A DNA stretch of 37,924 nt from Candidatus Endomicrobium macrotermitis (GCA_031271405.1 JAISVT010000009.1:1-37924), one strand, 5' to 3'; counted from the first letter of the stretch, positions 10,551 to 19,172 are shown. A program made the numbers and translations. Notes: generated by a model not told the origin, from the sequence alone.

Positions 10551-10559
10551 ATTATAACA
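10551..10559 (-). promoter_or_regulatory. Extended -10 promoter of the FlgD-Ig gene
   Basis: TGTTATAAT on the minus strand is a perfect TGnTATAAT extended -10. No matching -35 lies 16-18 bp upstream. The expected start point falls at about 10543-10545, on or next to the ATG at 10542-10544, implying a leaderless mRNA. This is inference from spacing. Confidence 0.45.
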
Positions 10560-10594
10560 TTTTTAAATACTGCTGATTGTTGTGATTTTTTCTA

Positions 10595-10633
10595 TAAAAC
10601 AAAAGCCGCCCGTCTTTTGAACGGGCGGCTTTA
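10595..10633 (-). terminator. Rho-independent terminator of ppdK
   Basis: Perfect GC-rich stem AAGCCGCCCGT / ACGGGCGGCTT with a 7-nt loop (arms 10603-10613 and 10621-10631), followed in the RNA by UUUUGUUUU. It lies 12 nt after the ppdK stop codon. Confidence 0.93.
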
Positions 10634-10645
10634 ACATACACGTAT

Positions 10646-13450
10646 TTATTTCTTTTTTGCTTTTTTGGAGGGTTTTGCCTTTTTGGCGGTTTTGGCTTTA
10701 GGTTTTGTTTCTTTTTTAGAGACACTTGCCTGTTCCTTAACCGCAGACTGAGCGGCGGACAATCTGGCAATCGGAACTCTGAAAGGCGAGCAGGAAACGT
10801 AAGTCATTCCTACGTTATGGCAGAACTCTATGGATTTCGGGTCTCCGCCGTGTTCGCCGCATATGCCGATTTTCATTCCTTCTCTAACGTCTCTGCCGAG
10901 TTCAACGCCGTAAGCTATAAGCTGGCCTACGCCTTCAACGTCTATTGTCTGAAACGGATCGTCGGCAAGAACTTTTTTGCCCAAATAATCGCCGAGGAAA
11001 CCGCCTATGTCATCTCTTGAAAAACCGAAACTCATCTGCGTCAAATCGTTTGTTCCGAACGAAAAGAATTCGGCGACTTCGGCCATCTGATCGGCAAGCA
11101 AAGCGGCTCTGGGTATTTCTATCATGGTGCCGAAAGAATAATTCAACTTTTTAATGCCCGCTTTTGCGATGACTTCTTTATAAACTTTATCTACTATCGC
11201 TTTCTGGTTTTTAAGTTCGTTTACCGAGCATGTTACGGGAACCATTATCTCGGGGAAAACTTTTTTTCCGGCTTTTATAAGTTCTGCCGCGGCTTCAAAT
11301 ATCGCGCGTACCTGCATTTCGGTTATTTCGGGATATGTTATGCCTAAACGCACGCCTCTGTGTCCCATCATAGGATTTGTTTCATGCAAAGCTTCCGCTC
11401 TCTTGTCAAACTCCGCAACGGTTATGCCTATGCTGTCTGCAATAATCTGTTTCATCGCAGTTTCTCTTGGTATAAATTCGTGCAAAGGCGGATCGAGAAG
11501 CCTTACGGTCACCGCATATCCGTCCATCGCTTCCAAAGTGCCTTTGAGAGAAGCCTTGAAGAAAGGGAAAAGTTCGTTGAGGGCTTTTACTCTTTCTTCC
11601 GTAGTGCCGGACATTATCATTTTTCTGAGCGCGAAAAGAGGTTTTTCGGAATTTTCGCCGTAGAACATATGTTCCGTTCTGAAAAGACCGATACCTTCGG
11701 CTCCGAACAATCTCGCTTTTTTCGCGTCCGAAGGAGTGTCCGCGTTTGTGCGCACTTTAAGTGTTTTTACGGAATCGCAGACTTTTAAGAAATCGAAAAG
11801 AAGAGCGTTTTCGGTAGCGTCAACCATTTCGAGTTTGCCTTCGTAAACGTTTCCTTTAGTTCCGTTAAGAGTAAACCAGTCGCCTTCTTTATAAACTTTA
11901 TTCTCTATTTTTACGGTTTTAGCGTTTAAATCTACATGCAATGCCGCGCAGCCGACTATGCAGCATTTTCCCCAGCCTCTGGCCACAAGAGCGGCGTGAG
12001 AAGTCATACCGCCGCGCGCCGTAAGAATCGCCTGGGCGGCTCTCATACCTTCGACGTCTTCGGGGTTGGTTTCTTCTCTGACCAAAATGACTTTTTTACC
12101 TTCGTCATTCCATTTTACGGCTTCTTCGGCGGTAAAAACTATCATTCCGGCAGCTCCTCCGGGACCCGCGGGAAGACCTTTCGCCAAAACTTTTGCCGCG
12201 CTTTCGGCTTTAGGGTTTATTATGGGGTGGAGAAGTTCGTCAAGCTGTGCGGGCGAAACTCTTAAAACGGCTTCATTTTTCGAAATGAGTTTTTCTTTCA
12301 GCATATCCATCGCCATTTTTACGGCAGCCGGACCGTTTCTTTTGCCCGAACGGCACTGAAGCATCCAGAGTTTTCCGTCTTCTATGGTAAACTCGATGTC
12401 CTGCATATCTTTATAGTGTTTTTCAAGTTTTTTCTGTATTGCGAAAAGTTCCTTATAATCTTTAGGCATTGTCTGTTCAAGGGTTTTTTCGCCTTTATTG
12501 TGTTCGCTCTTTGACGCTTCGTTGATAGGAGCCGGCGTACGTATGCCTGCGACAACGTCTTCGCCTTGAGCGTTTACCAAATATTCGCCGTAAAATCTTG
12601 AATCTCCGTTACCCGGATTTCTTGTAAAAGCAACTCCGGTCGCAGAAGTATCGCCCATATTTCCGAAAACCATCGACTGAACGTTAACAGCGGTGCCCCA
12701 TTCGTCGGGAATTCCTTCGATTTTTCTGTAAGCTATCGCTCTTTTTCCGTTCCAGGAAGCAAAAACCGCGCCGATTCCGCCCCAAACCTGTTTGTACGGA
12801 TCATCCGGAAAATCTTTCCCCAAAACTTCTTTCACTTTTTCTTTAAACTGAACGCAGAGTTTTTTGAGGTCTTCGGCGTCAAGATCGGTGTCGAGCGTTA
12901 CGCCTTTTGCTTTTTTCGCCGCTTCCATTATCCTTTCTAGCTGCTTGCGTATGCCCATATCGTCTTTGGGTTCTATGCCGGCGGCTTTTTCCATAACGAC
13001 GTCGGAATACATCATTATGAGCCTTCTGTAGGCGTCATAGACGAATCTTTCGTTTTTCGTTTTTGCTATCAAAGCGGGAATCGTTTTTGTCGTAAGCCCT
13101 ACGTTTAAAACCGTTTCCATCATTCCAGGCATCGAGCTTCTTGCGCCGGAACGCACGGAAACCAGCAGCGGATTTGTTTCATCTCCGAATTTTTTCCCTA
13201 TGACTTTTTCCACGGACTTCATGGCCGTTAAAACCTGTTTTTCAAGTTCCACGGGATATTTCTTGCCGTTATCGTAATAATACGTGCATACTTCCGTCGT
13301 AATCGTAAATCCGGGAGGCACGGGAAGTTTCAAATCTTTATGTCCCGCCATTTCCGCAAGATTGGCGCCTTTGCCGCCGAGTAAATTCTTCATACTGCCG
13401 TTGCCGTCGGCTTTGCCGCCGCCGAAAAAATAAACATACTTGTTAGACAT
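10646..13450 (-). CDS. ppdK: Pyruvate, phosphate dikinase
   Basis: 934 residues; family members are usually about 870-880. Interconverts pyruvate + ATP + Pi with PEP + AMP + PPi in the cytoplasm and is commonly used glycolytically by anaerobes. Visible in order: N-terminal ATP-grasp nucleotide-binding domain beginning with YFFGGGKADG; the swivelling phosphohistidine domain with GGMTSHAALVARG (catalytic His near residue 485); and the C-terminal PEP/pyruvate TIM barrel with LFRTEHMF and GICGEHGGDP. The ATG at 13450 was chosen for its GGAG 8 nt upstream; nine upstream in-frame residues are unlike the family. The protein ends in an extra tail of about 29 residues rich in Lys and Ala after the normal end PIARLSAAQSAV. 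It is monocistronic by its terminator; the 141-bp upstream gap carries a dispersed repeat. Confidence 0.97.
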   Translation of the reverse strand: MSNKYVYFFGGGKADGNGSMKNLLGGKGANLAEMAGHKDLKLPVPPGFTITTEVCTYYYDNGKKYPVELEKQVLTAMKSVEKVIGKKFGDETNPLLVSVRSGARSSMPGMMETVLNVGLTTKTIPALIAKTKNERFVYDAYRRLIMMYSDVVMEKAAGIEPKDDMGIRKQLERIMEAAKKAKGVTLDTDLDAEDLKKLCVQFKEKVKEVLGKDFPDDPYKQVWGGIGAVFASWNGKRAIAYRKIEGIPDEWGTAVNVQSMVFGNMGDTSATGVAFTRNPGNGDSRFYGEYLVNAQGEDVVAGIRTPAPINEASKSEHNKGEKTLEQTMPKDYKELFAIQKKLEKHYKDMQDIEFTIEDGKLWMLQCRSGKRNGPAAVKMAMDMLKEKLISKNEAVLRVSPAQLDELLHPIINPKAESAAKVLAKGLPAGPGGAAGMIVFTAEEAVKWNDEGKKVILVREETNPEDVEGMRAAQAILTARGGMTSHAALVARGWGKCCIVGCAALHVDLNAKTVKIENKVYKEGDWFTLNGTKGNVYEGKLEMVDATENALLFDFLKVCDSVKTLKVRTNADTPSDAKKARLFGAEGIGLFRTEHMFYGENSEKPLFALRKMIMSGTTEERVKALNELFPFFKASLKGTLEAMDGYAVTVRLLDPPLHEFIPRETAMKQIIADSIGITVAEFDKRAEALHETNPMMGHRGVRLGITYPEITEMQVRAIFEAAAELIKAGKKVFPEIMVPVTCSVNELKNQKAIVDKVYKEVIAKAGIKKLNYSFGTMIEIPRAALLADQMAEVAEFFSFGTNDLTQMSFGFSRDDIGGFLGDYLGKKVLADDPFQTIDVEGVGQLIAYGVELGRDVREGMKIGICGEHGGDPKSIEFCHNVGMTYVSCSPFRVPIARLSAAQSAVKEQASVSKKETKPKAKTAKKAKPSKKAKKK

Positions 13451-13518
13451 ACGTAAACTCCTTTGTATAAATTTCATATGCTGAATTTAAAATCCGATTT
13501 TAGCTGCAGAGTAAACAG

Positions 13519-13570
13519 AAAAGTTAAAGACAACAGCGGATTGTGCCGTATTTCAACTTTTAACTTTGCG
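13519..13570 (-). repeat. Dispersed repeat, copy A (TPR gene to ppdK gap)
   Basis: The minus strand holds GTTAAAAGTTGAAATACGGC followed by ACAATCCGCTGTTGTCTTTA. Copy B at 29137-29196 reads GTTAAAAGTGAAGATACGGC then AAACGGCGTTGTTTTT, and a third, more divergent copy lies inside tyrA. The similarity over about 45 nt is too long for chance. Copy A lies between the TPR gene and ppdK. Confidence 0.6.
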
Positions 13571-13591
13571 CTTTTTCATTTTTCGGCTATG

Positions 13592-14428
13592 TTATCTCAA
13601 TTCCAACTTAATCTGTTCCATCAAAAAAACGTATTCCGGATTTTTAGGGTCCATGGCCAAGGCTTCTCCCAGAGAAGCTCCGGCAGCTTCAAACATTCCG
13701 GATTTAAAATATTTCAAGGCTTTATTGTACAACGGCTTTGTCCGTTTTTCATTAGAATAGGTAAGCTGATAAACATCCATTAATCCCCTGAAAAATTTCA
13801 GACTGTTATATTTGTCGGATAAAGAATATAATATCTTTTGGGCTTTTTGAAAATTTCCGTCTCTGAACGCTTCCACGGAATCTATAAATTTATTTCTGTC
13901 TTCCGGCGCGTATTTCAAAGACTGCGCTTTTAAATCGGCCATTATGAAGTTATAATTACGGGTATCGTTCATCTCCGGAACCAACCCGACTGCCTTTTTA
14001 TAAAACAAAAGCCCTTCGTAAAAATTTCCGTCCCTTAAAGCAGATTCCGACTCAAGCATATATTCATCGGCCGTGCTTATTTTGAAAGTTTGTATTTTAT
14101 CTTTTAATTCCAAAATCTTATTTTTAAAATCAAGAGCTTCCATATATCCGGGATTCGCAAACAGAATTTTATCCAAAAGGCTTTCGGCTTTATCGACTTT
14201 GCCGTCATAATAATAATCACGTACGGTATTAAGAGATGACCTGTCAGGCCCCTTATCCTTTTTATTCGGCTCACTCGCCGACATAGAAGTATTTATTTTT
14301 TCGGTAACTGCCGCTTTAGCTTCTTTATCCGCCTTTTTTTCGGATGACTTTTTATTTACGCCGGCACCGTAAGCAACCGGGCCCGCCATAATGAAAGCGA
14401 CAAAAACACAGACTAGTTTATTTATCAT
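13592..14428 (-). CDS. Exported TPR-repeat protein of the pilus operon
   Basis: 278 residues. An N-terminal signal peptide (MINKLVCVFVAFIMAGPVAYGA) is followed by a Lys/Ala/Ser-rich linker to about residue 65 and then helical TPR-type repeats (for example NTVRDYYYDGKVDKAESLLD, and the last repeat with ALKYFKSGMFEAAGASLGEA). The ATG at 14428 has AGGAG 6 nt upstream, and the Shine-Dalgarno lies at the stop codon of the receiver gene (8-nt gap), so the two are co-transcribed. TPR lipoproteins such as PilF/PilW pilot secretin assembly; this one has no lipobox cysteine, so a PilF-like role is only a suggestion. It is the last gene of the pilM-led operon. Confidence 0.85.
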   Translation of the reverse strand: MINKLVCVFVAFIMAGPVAYGAGVNKKSSEKKADKEAKAAVTEKINTSMSASEPNKKDKGPDRSSLNTVRDYYYDGKVDKAESLLDKILFANPGYMEALDFKNKILELKDKIQTFKISTADEYMLESESALRDGNFYEGLLFYKKAVGLVPEMNDTRNYNFIMADLKAQSLKYAPEDRNKFIDSVEAFRDGNFQKAQKILYSLSDKYNSLKFFRGLMDVYQLTYSNEKRTKPLYNKALKYFKSGMFEAAGASLGEALAMDPKNPEYVFLMEQIKLELR

Positions 14429-14436
14429 GTAAGCTC

Positions 14437-15000
14437 CTAACCCCAATAAAAATCTTTTATTCTCTTCATTATTTTATCGGGAATTGATATTAGTTTTCCT
14501 ATAGACCCGGCTTTATTTACTGGAATAAGATTTTCTTTACTTGCGAGTACTTCTATTTGATCGTCGCTTACATCTTTTAACTCTCCGATAACCGAATTGT
14601 GAAGATTCACCTTACCCTTGTAAAAAGAATCTTTCTCGTTGATTACGGTTTTTATTTCAGACATAAGCGCGTCTATATTTACCGGTTTCATCAGATAGTC
14701 GTATGCCCCGACTCTCATCGAATCAACTGCATTCTCAACGGAACTGAATGCCGTAACAACTATAGGCACAATTTCTTTGTCTATTACCAAGGCGTCTTTT
14801 ATTACAGTGAGCCCGTTCGTATCCGGAAGCCTGAAGTCCACAAGCAAAATTTCATAGTGAGCCTGTTTTACCAATAACAAAGCTTCCGCGCCGTTTTCGG
14901 CAATATCAACGACAAAACCCTTTTGCCTGAGATTTTCAGCCAAAGTGTCTCTTACTGCTTCATCGTCCTCAACGATAAGAATTTTAATATCCTGATCCAC
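14437..15000 (-). CDS. Receiver-domain response regulator with novel C-terminal tail
   Basis: 187 residues. Residues 5-122 form a CheY-like receiver: acidic pocket Glu11-Asp12-Asp13, phosphoacceptor Asp55 in ILLVDF, Thr83 in VVTAF and Lys105 in LMKPV. All key residues are present, so it should be phosphorylatable. About 60 residues follow that match no DNA-binding or enzymatic output domain I recognise. Start is GTG at 15000 with AGGA 8 nt upstream. It lies 119 bp after pilQ and 8 nt before the TPR gene. Context suggests control of pilus assembly or twitching by protein-protein interaction; no histidine kinase is in the window. Confidence 0.9.
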   Translation of the reverse strand: MDQDIKILIVEDDEAVRDTLAENLRQKGFVVDIAENGAEALLLVKQAHYEILLVDFRLPDTNGLTVIKDALVIDKEIVPIVVTAFSSVENAVDSMRVGAYDYLMKPVNIDALMSEIKTVINEKDSFYKGKVNLHNSVIGELKDVSDDQIEVLASKENLIPVNKAGSIGKLISIPDKIMKRIKDFYWG

Positions 15001-15119
15001 AACGCATCCTTTTAATTAAACCTTTTTACTTTATCCGAATCACTGCCCTGAATTGCTGCGTCGAAAACTCCATTTTCTCATCTTAATGACACAAATAGCG
15101 AATTTAAAACCTGCTTTTA

Positions 15120-16520
15120 TCAATTTAAAATTTTTGCAGAAATAAATATCGTAAGTTCATGCCTTACTTTATCTTTTGAAACGGTTTTAAAAAGATAGCC
15201 TAAAATAGGAATATCTCCCAAAAGAGGAATTTTGTTTACCGTTTCATTTTCCGTTTCTCTTATCAATCCGCCGATAACAGCCGTTTCTCCGCTTCTTAGA
15301 ATCATTACTGTATTTGCCTTGCTTACGTTAATAACCGGAACTCCATCAAGGGTTTCAGCCGTTCTGAAACTTTGCTCCGGTACTACGCTAAGAACTATAG
15401 TGCCATCTCTGTTAATTTGAGGTTTTACTTTTAATTTCAAACCGACTTCCTTAAATGCCGTAGTCGTAGTTATGCTTCCGTTTTCATTTATAGAACTTCC
15501 GCTTATGTAAGGCACTTCTTCCACTATATCTATTTCCGCTTCCTGATTATTCAAAACTATCAATTTAGGATTGGTAAGAACCTTCGCATTTGTATCCTGT
15601 ATTCCGGCATAAAAACTCCCTAAAATATTATAATCACCGGCTATAAGAGCCGTACTGAGTCTGCCTACACCCGCAATATTGGTTAAATTAGAAAGAGAAT
15701 GCTGGTAATTTGCCGTAGGCCTGTAAGAAACTCCATCTACAATATCCAAAGGATCTGCCCAAAAATATCCGGAAGTATTTATAGTTCCTCTGCCGTAAAT
15801 GTCAGTAGGAGAAACTGTAACTCCTCCGGGAACATCTGTAATTGTAGGAGGAGTATTAATATTAGATTGAGTAATATACTGCCCTGCAGAAGACAGTCCG
15901 GTAACATTCACTTTCGGAGCCCTGTATATATTATCTATCTGAGTACCTATCTGAAATCTGTTGCTTAAAGTAACATCTACAATTTTTGCTTCAATCTGAA
16001 CCTGGGGAGTAGGAACATCTAAAGAGCGTACCAGAATTTCTATTTTATCTATAGTGTCTGCCAAATCCGTAACAATAAGGGAGTTTGTTCTTTCGTCAAA
16101 TGTTATTTTACCGCCTCTTGTAAGCCTTGCTTCAAGAACTTTCGACAACGCCTCTGCTTTGGCATAATTGCAAAAAAGAACTTTTGAAACTGTTATAGGA
16201 GACACATCGCTTTTACTTTTTATAACATAAATATCCGTATCGCCCTGTCTTACGTAATAAAGATCATAAGTATCAAGCAAAGCGTTTATAGCTTCATCAG
16301 GAGTAACATCCTTTAGAGTAAGAACTATTTTCTTGTTTAAGAGGTCGGCATCGGTAATAAACTTTCTTCCTGTTTTCATGCTTAATACGTTTAAAACCGT
16401 ATAAAGAGTTGTGCCCTGAAAATCCACGGAGATGTTACCCCTTCCCGTAGCAGGCGCAGCAAAAACAGTCTGAACTAACAACAATACCGAAATTACTAAA
16501 ACCGCTGATTTTTTCATCAT
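15120..16520 (-). CDS. pilQ: Type IV pilus secretin PilQ
   Basis: 466 residues. Outer-membrane secretin through which the pilus leaves the cell. Signal peptide MMKKSAVLVISVLLLVQTVF, a secretin N0/STN-like domain (about 28-105, FQGTTLYTVLNVLSMKTGRK), a NolW/N1 domain (about 110-180, ending LVRSLDVPTPQVQIEAKIVDV), then the secretin beta-barrel domain (about 310-465) with the conserved VPVINVSKANTV and GLIRETENETVNKIPLLGDI segments. It is short: no AMIN domains, unlike proteobacterial PilQ (about 700 residues). GGGAGG precedes the ATG. It starts 2 bp after the PilO/P gene stops, so it is tightly coupled to it. Confidence 0.95.
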   Translation of the reverse strand: MMKKSAVLVISVLLLVQTVFAAPATGRGNISVDFQGTTLYTVLNVLSMKTGRKFITDADLLNKKIVLTLKDVTPDEAINALLDTYDLYYVRQGDTDIYVIKSKSDVSPITVSKVLFCNYAKAEALSKVLEARLTRGGKITFDERTNSLIVTDLADTIDKIEILVRSLDVPTPQVQIEAKIVDVTLSNRFQIGTQIDNIYRAPKVNVTGLSSAGQYITQSNINTPPTITDVPGGVTVSPTDIYGRGTINTSGYFWADPLDIVDGVSYRPTANYQHSLSNLTNIAGVGRLSTALIAGDYNILGSFYAGIQDTNAKVLTNPKLIVLNNQEAEIDIVEEVPYISGSSINENGSITTTTAFKEVGLKLKVKPQINRDGTIVLSVVPEQSFRTAETLDGVPVINVSKANTVMILRSGETAVIGGLIRETENETVNKIPLLGDIPILGYLFKTVSKDKVRHELTIFISAKILN

Positions 16521-16522
16521 TA

Positions 16523-17437
16523 CTAATCCTCCCTATTAAATTTGATTATGTATTTTTTATCTTCCAAAGTGACCGTAATGTCTCTTTCGCGTATATCCGT
16601 TATTTTCACATTTTTATAATTGTCGCCTTTACGGTATAATTTACCTTCAATTATGACTATCGGGTTTTCGCTGTCATACATTACACCGGAAATTTTAATC
16701 TCAGGAAGCTTGGGTCCGACAACTACAGGTCTTTTAATATTATCAGACTTTTTAGGAGGGATGTATTCATAGAAAGGATTTTGAGGTTCAGGAGTTATGT
16801 CTCTCCACGAAGGTACATGGTCGCTTTCCAGCAAAATTTTAGATGATTTATCAAAAAGTTCTTTAAAATACCCTAGAGTCCTGAAATCATCTCTTTTCTC
16901 TCTTACTCCGCTGAAATAATTATCCACATCAAGCGAATATAAAACCGGCGAACAAAAAACGACAACTTCACCGTTTTCGTTTACAGAAAAACTCTGCACT
17001 TTTGAAAACATTTCAATTGAAAACAAAAATTTATATAACGCTTCGTATCCAGCATTAAAATCAATTGCCATCGTTATTGTTCCGGTTTCTTTATTTTCAC
17101 TTAAGGAATAATCACTAACTTTGATTCTGCCTGCAGCCGCGGCGTCTAAAACCCTGTCTTTGTACTTGACATTTAAAGCCTGATTTTGTTCATATTGCAT
17201 AGGAATGCTTTTTATTATATCTTCTATTCTCTTTTTTGTTTCGTACATATTTTCATTCAACTTTACAAAATTAAGCAGTTCGGCATAAATCACTCTGTAT
17301 TTTTCGTTTAAAGAAACTTGCTCTTTAATATCGCTGCTGAATTTAGCGTATCCAAAACTATAAATTAAAAAAATCACAGCCAGAAATATAATATTTCTTA
17401 ATATTACCAAAGCTATATCTTTTTGCAAATTAAACAT
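16523..17437 (-). CDS. pilO: PilO-PilP fusion, inner-membrane alignment protein
   Basis: 304 residues. Residues 1-30 hold a cytoplasmic stub and one membrane helix (VILRNIIFLAVIFLIYSFGY). A coiled coil and the ferredoxin-like PilO domain follow to about 175 (GYEALYKFLFSIEMFSKVQSFS is typical). A Pro-rich linker runs to about 235, then a C-terminal beta domain (ISGVMYDSENPIVIIEGKLY ... ITVTLEDKKYIIKF) like the PilP homology region that binds secretin N-domains. Separate pilO and pilP genes are usual; here no lipoprotein PilP exists between pilO and pilQ. GGAG precedes the ATG. It follows pilN by 15 bp. Confidence 0.88.
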   Translation of the reverse strand: MFNLQKDIALVILRNIIFLAVIFLIYSFGYAKFSSDIKEQVSLNEKYRVIYAELLNFVKLNENMYETKKRIEDIIKSIPMQYEQNQALNVKYKDRVLDAAAAGRIKVSDYSLSENKETGTITMAIDFNAGYEALYKFLFSIEMFSKVQSFSVNENGEVVVFCSPVLYSLDVDNYFSGVREKRDDFRTLGYFKELFDKSSKILLESDHVPSWRDITPEPQNPFYEYIPPKKSDNIKRPVVVGPKLPEIKISGVMYDSENPIVIIEGKLYRKGDNYKNVKITDIRERDITVTLEDKKYIIKFNRED

Positions 17438-17452
17438 CTATATTCTCCGAAA

Positions 17453-18070
17453 TTACTTTTTTTGCTTACCCTTACCGCCGACTTTATTGAGTACTACACC
17501 CTTTAACGGAACAATCATGCCTACAGCATCTACATTGCGCCCTTTCACACTTATAGAAGACATCTTATCGGACATTTGAAAAGGTTCGCCAATCAACTCA
17601 CTGCGGTTATAAGAATTTTGCATTATTTCTTCGTAAGGCTTTGGTCTGAATTTATCGCTATCTAATCCTATTATACTTATTAACCCTTTTATTATCTTAT
17701 CTTCATTCAACTCAAAACGCAGTATTTTATAGCCTTCGGGCATATATAGTCCAACATCCCTCAAAAGAGAGCCTGTTTTGGTATTGTTTTTTATTACATC
17801 CTGCACGGCAAGCATTTTATAATAATTCGCTTCCCATTCACTTTCAACGTCCTTAATTTTGTTAAGTCTTCTTTCTTCATCAATATTCATTTTTAATTTT
17901 TCGATTTTTTTAAACTCGGCATCCTTCTCAAAAAAAGCCATCACCGACAAAACGATTAACCCGAAAATAGCAAAAGTAAGAAACAAAGAAAACAGTTTCA
18001 GATATTTAACGATTTTAAGATTTTTATCCAAAGTTACAATATTTTTTCCGATAAGATTTATATTATACAT
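17453..18070 (-). CDS. pilN: Type IV pilus inner-membrane protein PilN
   Basis: 205 residues. The N-terminus MYNINLIGKNI matches the short cytoplasmic NLLP-like peptide by which PilN binds PilM. It is followed by one membrane helix (about 30-52, LFLTFAIFGLIVLSVMAFF), a coiled coil and a periplasmic ferredoxin-like domain. The ATG at 18070 was chosen over an upstream in-frame codon because it begins exactly at that motif and overlaps the pilM stop by 8 nt, with AGGA upstream; the longer form would add residues encoded within pilM. Ends with a Lys-rich tail GGKGKQKK. Confidence 0.9.
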   Translation of the reverse strand: MYNINLIGKNIVTLDKNLKIVKYLKLFSLFLTFAIFGLIVLSVMAFFEKDAEFKKIEKLKMNIDEERRLNKIKDVESEWEANYYKMLAVQDVIKNNTKTGSLLRDVGLYMPEGYKILRFELNEDKIIKGLISIIGLDSDKFRPKPYEEIMQNSYNRSELIGEPFQMSDKMSSISVKGRNVDAVGMIVPLKGVVLNKVGGKGKQKK

Positions 18071-19073
18071 TGTCCATTTCCTTAGTGACGGCAAGCCCTA
18101 GCGCGACAGGAATAAAAAAACCTTTATCAGCGTTATACACGCCTCTTATTATATCGGACTCAAATGGATTCCATTTTACCGTATTCACGCCCAAGGTTTC
18201 CCAGATAAAATTGTCTAAACTTCTAAGCATTGCTCCGCCGCCGGTTATAAATATTTCGTCAAATTTGGAAACTTTTTGCTTTGAGATACAATATTCCATA
18301 GACCTGAAAACGGCTTCTATCAAATCGTTAGAACTCTTTTTAAGAATATTTTTAATATTTAAACCGATTTGCCCCCAAACTTCAGGCTGTCTTTTAATTT
18401 GTTCAGCTACATAATAACTGACTTCATACGCCATTGCAATCTCGTCAGTAATATATTTTCCTCCGAAAGAGGCATTTCTCATAAACACAAGTCTGCCTCG
18501 GTCTATTACTATGATTTTTGAAACTTCATGGCCAATGTCTATAACCATAACCGACCCGGAGGCTTTAGCGGAGTTAAATGTTATGAAAGAATTGGCCAGA
18601 GCTATATTATCGACTCCGACTCCTTTGACTTTGATTTCCGCAAGAGAAAGCCCTGCAAGTTTTTTATCTATTTTTTCTTTTGAAGAAGCCACAAACAAAA
18701 CATCTGTGCTTTCGGTTGAAATATCGGGAAGTTCCTGATAACCGGAATAAAAATTGTTAATATTCTCAAATATGCTGTTTTCCGCCTCAAGCATAACGGC
18801 TCCGCGCAAATGCTCACCGCTCAAACCGTGCGGGAAAGAAAAATCCCTGAAAATTAAATCTACGTCGCTTGCAGATAAAACGGCGACGTTATCTTTTGAT
18901 TTCAACTGATTCGTAAGTCTTTTAATTTTATCTTTTATCTGAAGTTCTTCTCCGCTTTTCTCAAATTTTAAATCAGAAGAAAGCATAGCTGCATAAACAA
19001 TATAAGTTCCGTCGCTTTTGGTCACAACGGAACATGCTTTTGTAAACTTCGCCCCCATGTCAAGACCTATCAA
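18063..19073 (-). CDS. pilM: Type IV pilus actin-like ATPase PilM
   Basis: 336 residues. Cytoplasmic actin/FtsA-fold protein that binds PilN. Phosphate-1 motif IGLDMGAKFTKA at the N-terminus, phosphate-2 VMVIDIGHEVSKIIVIDRG near 175-193, and adenosine motif FITGGGAMLRSLDNF near 275. Start is a TTG at 19073 with GGAGG 7-8 nt upstream; the reading fits because PilM proteins begin just before the GLDIG motif. First gene of the pilMNO(P)Q operon behind a consensus promoter. Confidence 0.95.
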   Translation of the reverse strand: MIGLDMGAKFTKACSVVTKSDGTYIVYAAMLSSDLKFEKSGEELQIKDKIKRLTNQLKSKDNVAVLSASDVDLIFRDFSFPHGLSGEHLRGAVMLEAENSIFENINNFYSGYQELPDISTESTDVLFVASSKEKIDKKLAGLSLAEIKVKGVGVDNIALANSFITFNSAKASGSVMVIDIGHEVSKIIVIDRGRLVFMRNASFGGKYITDEIAMAYEVSYYVAEQIKRQPEVWGQIGLNIKNILKKSSNDLIEAVFRSMEYCISKQKVSKFDEIFITGGGAMLRSLDNFIWETLGVNTVKWNPFESDIIRGVYNADKGFFIPVALGLAVTKEMDNV

Positions 19074-19143
19074 ATTAATCCTCCGTTATAAGCACAAATA
19101 CAAACCAACGACTAAACTGCAATAAACACTCACAAGTCGCTAT

Positions 19144-19172
19144 ATTATATACGAAATATTATTAAAAATCAA
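19144..19172 (-). promoter_or_regulatory. Promoter of the pilM operon
   Basis: TTGATT (19167-19172), exactly 17 bp, TATAAT (19144-19149) on the minus strand, about 65 nt before the pilM start codon. It lies downstream of the pilC terminator, so pilM-led genes form a separate transcript from pilBC. Confidence 0.75.

Noticed and set aside
10552-10770. 72-codon minus-strand frame overlapping the end of ppdK
   Set aside because: It is a different frame of the Lys-rich ppdK tail and runs through the terminator; no start signal.
15001-15119. Small peptide frame (13 codons) in the pilQ to response-regulator gap
   Set aside because: No ribosome site and no supporting composition; the gap shows nothing else convincing.
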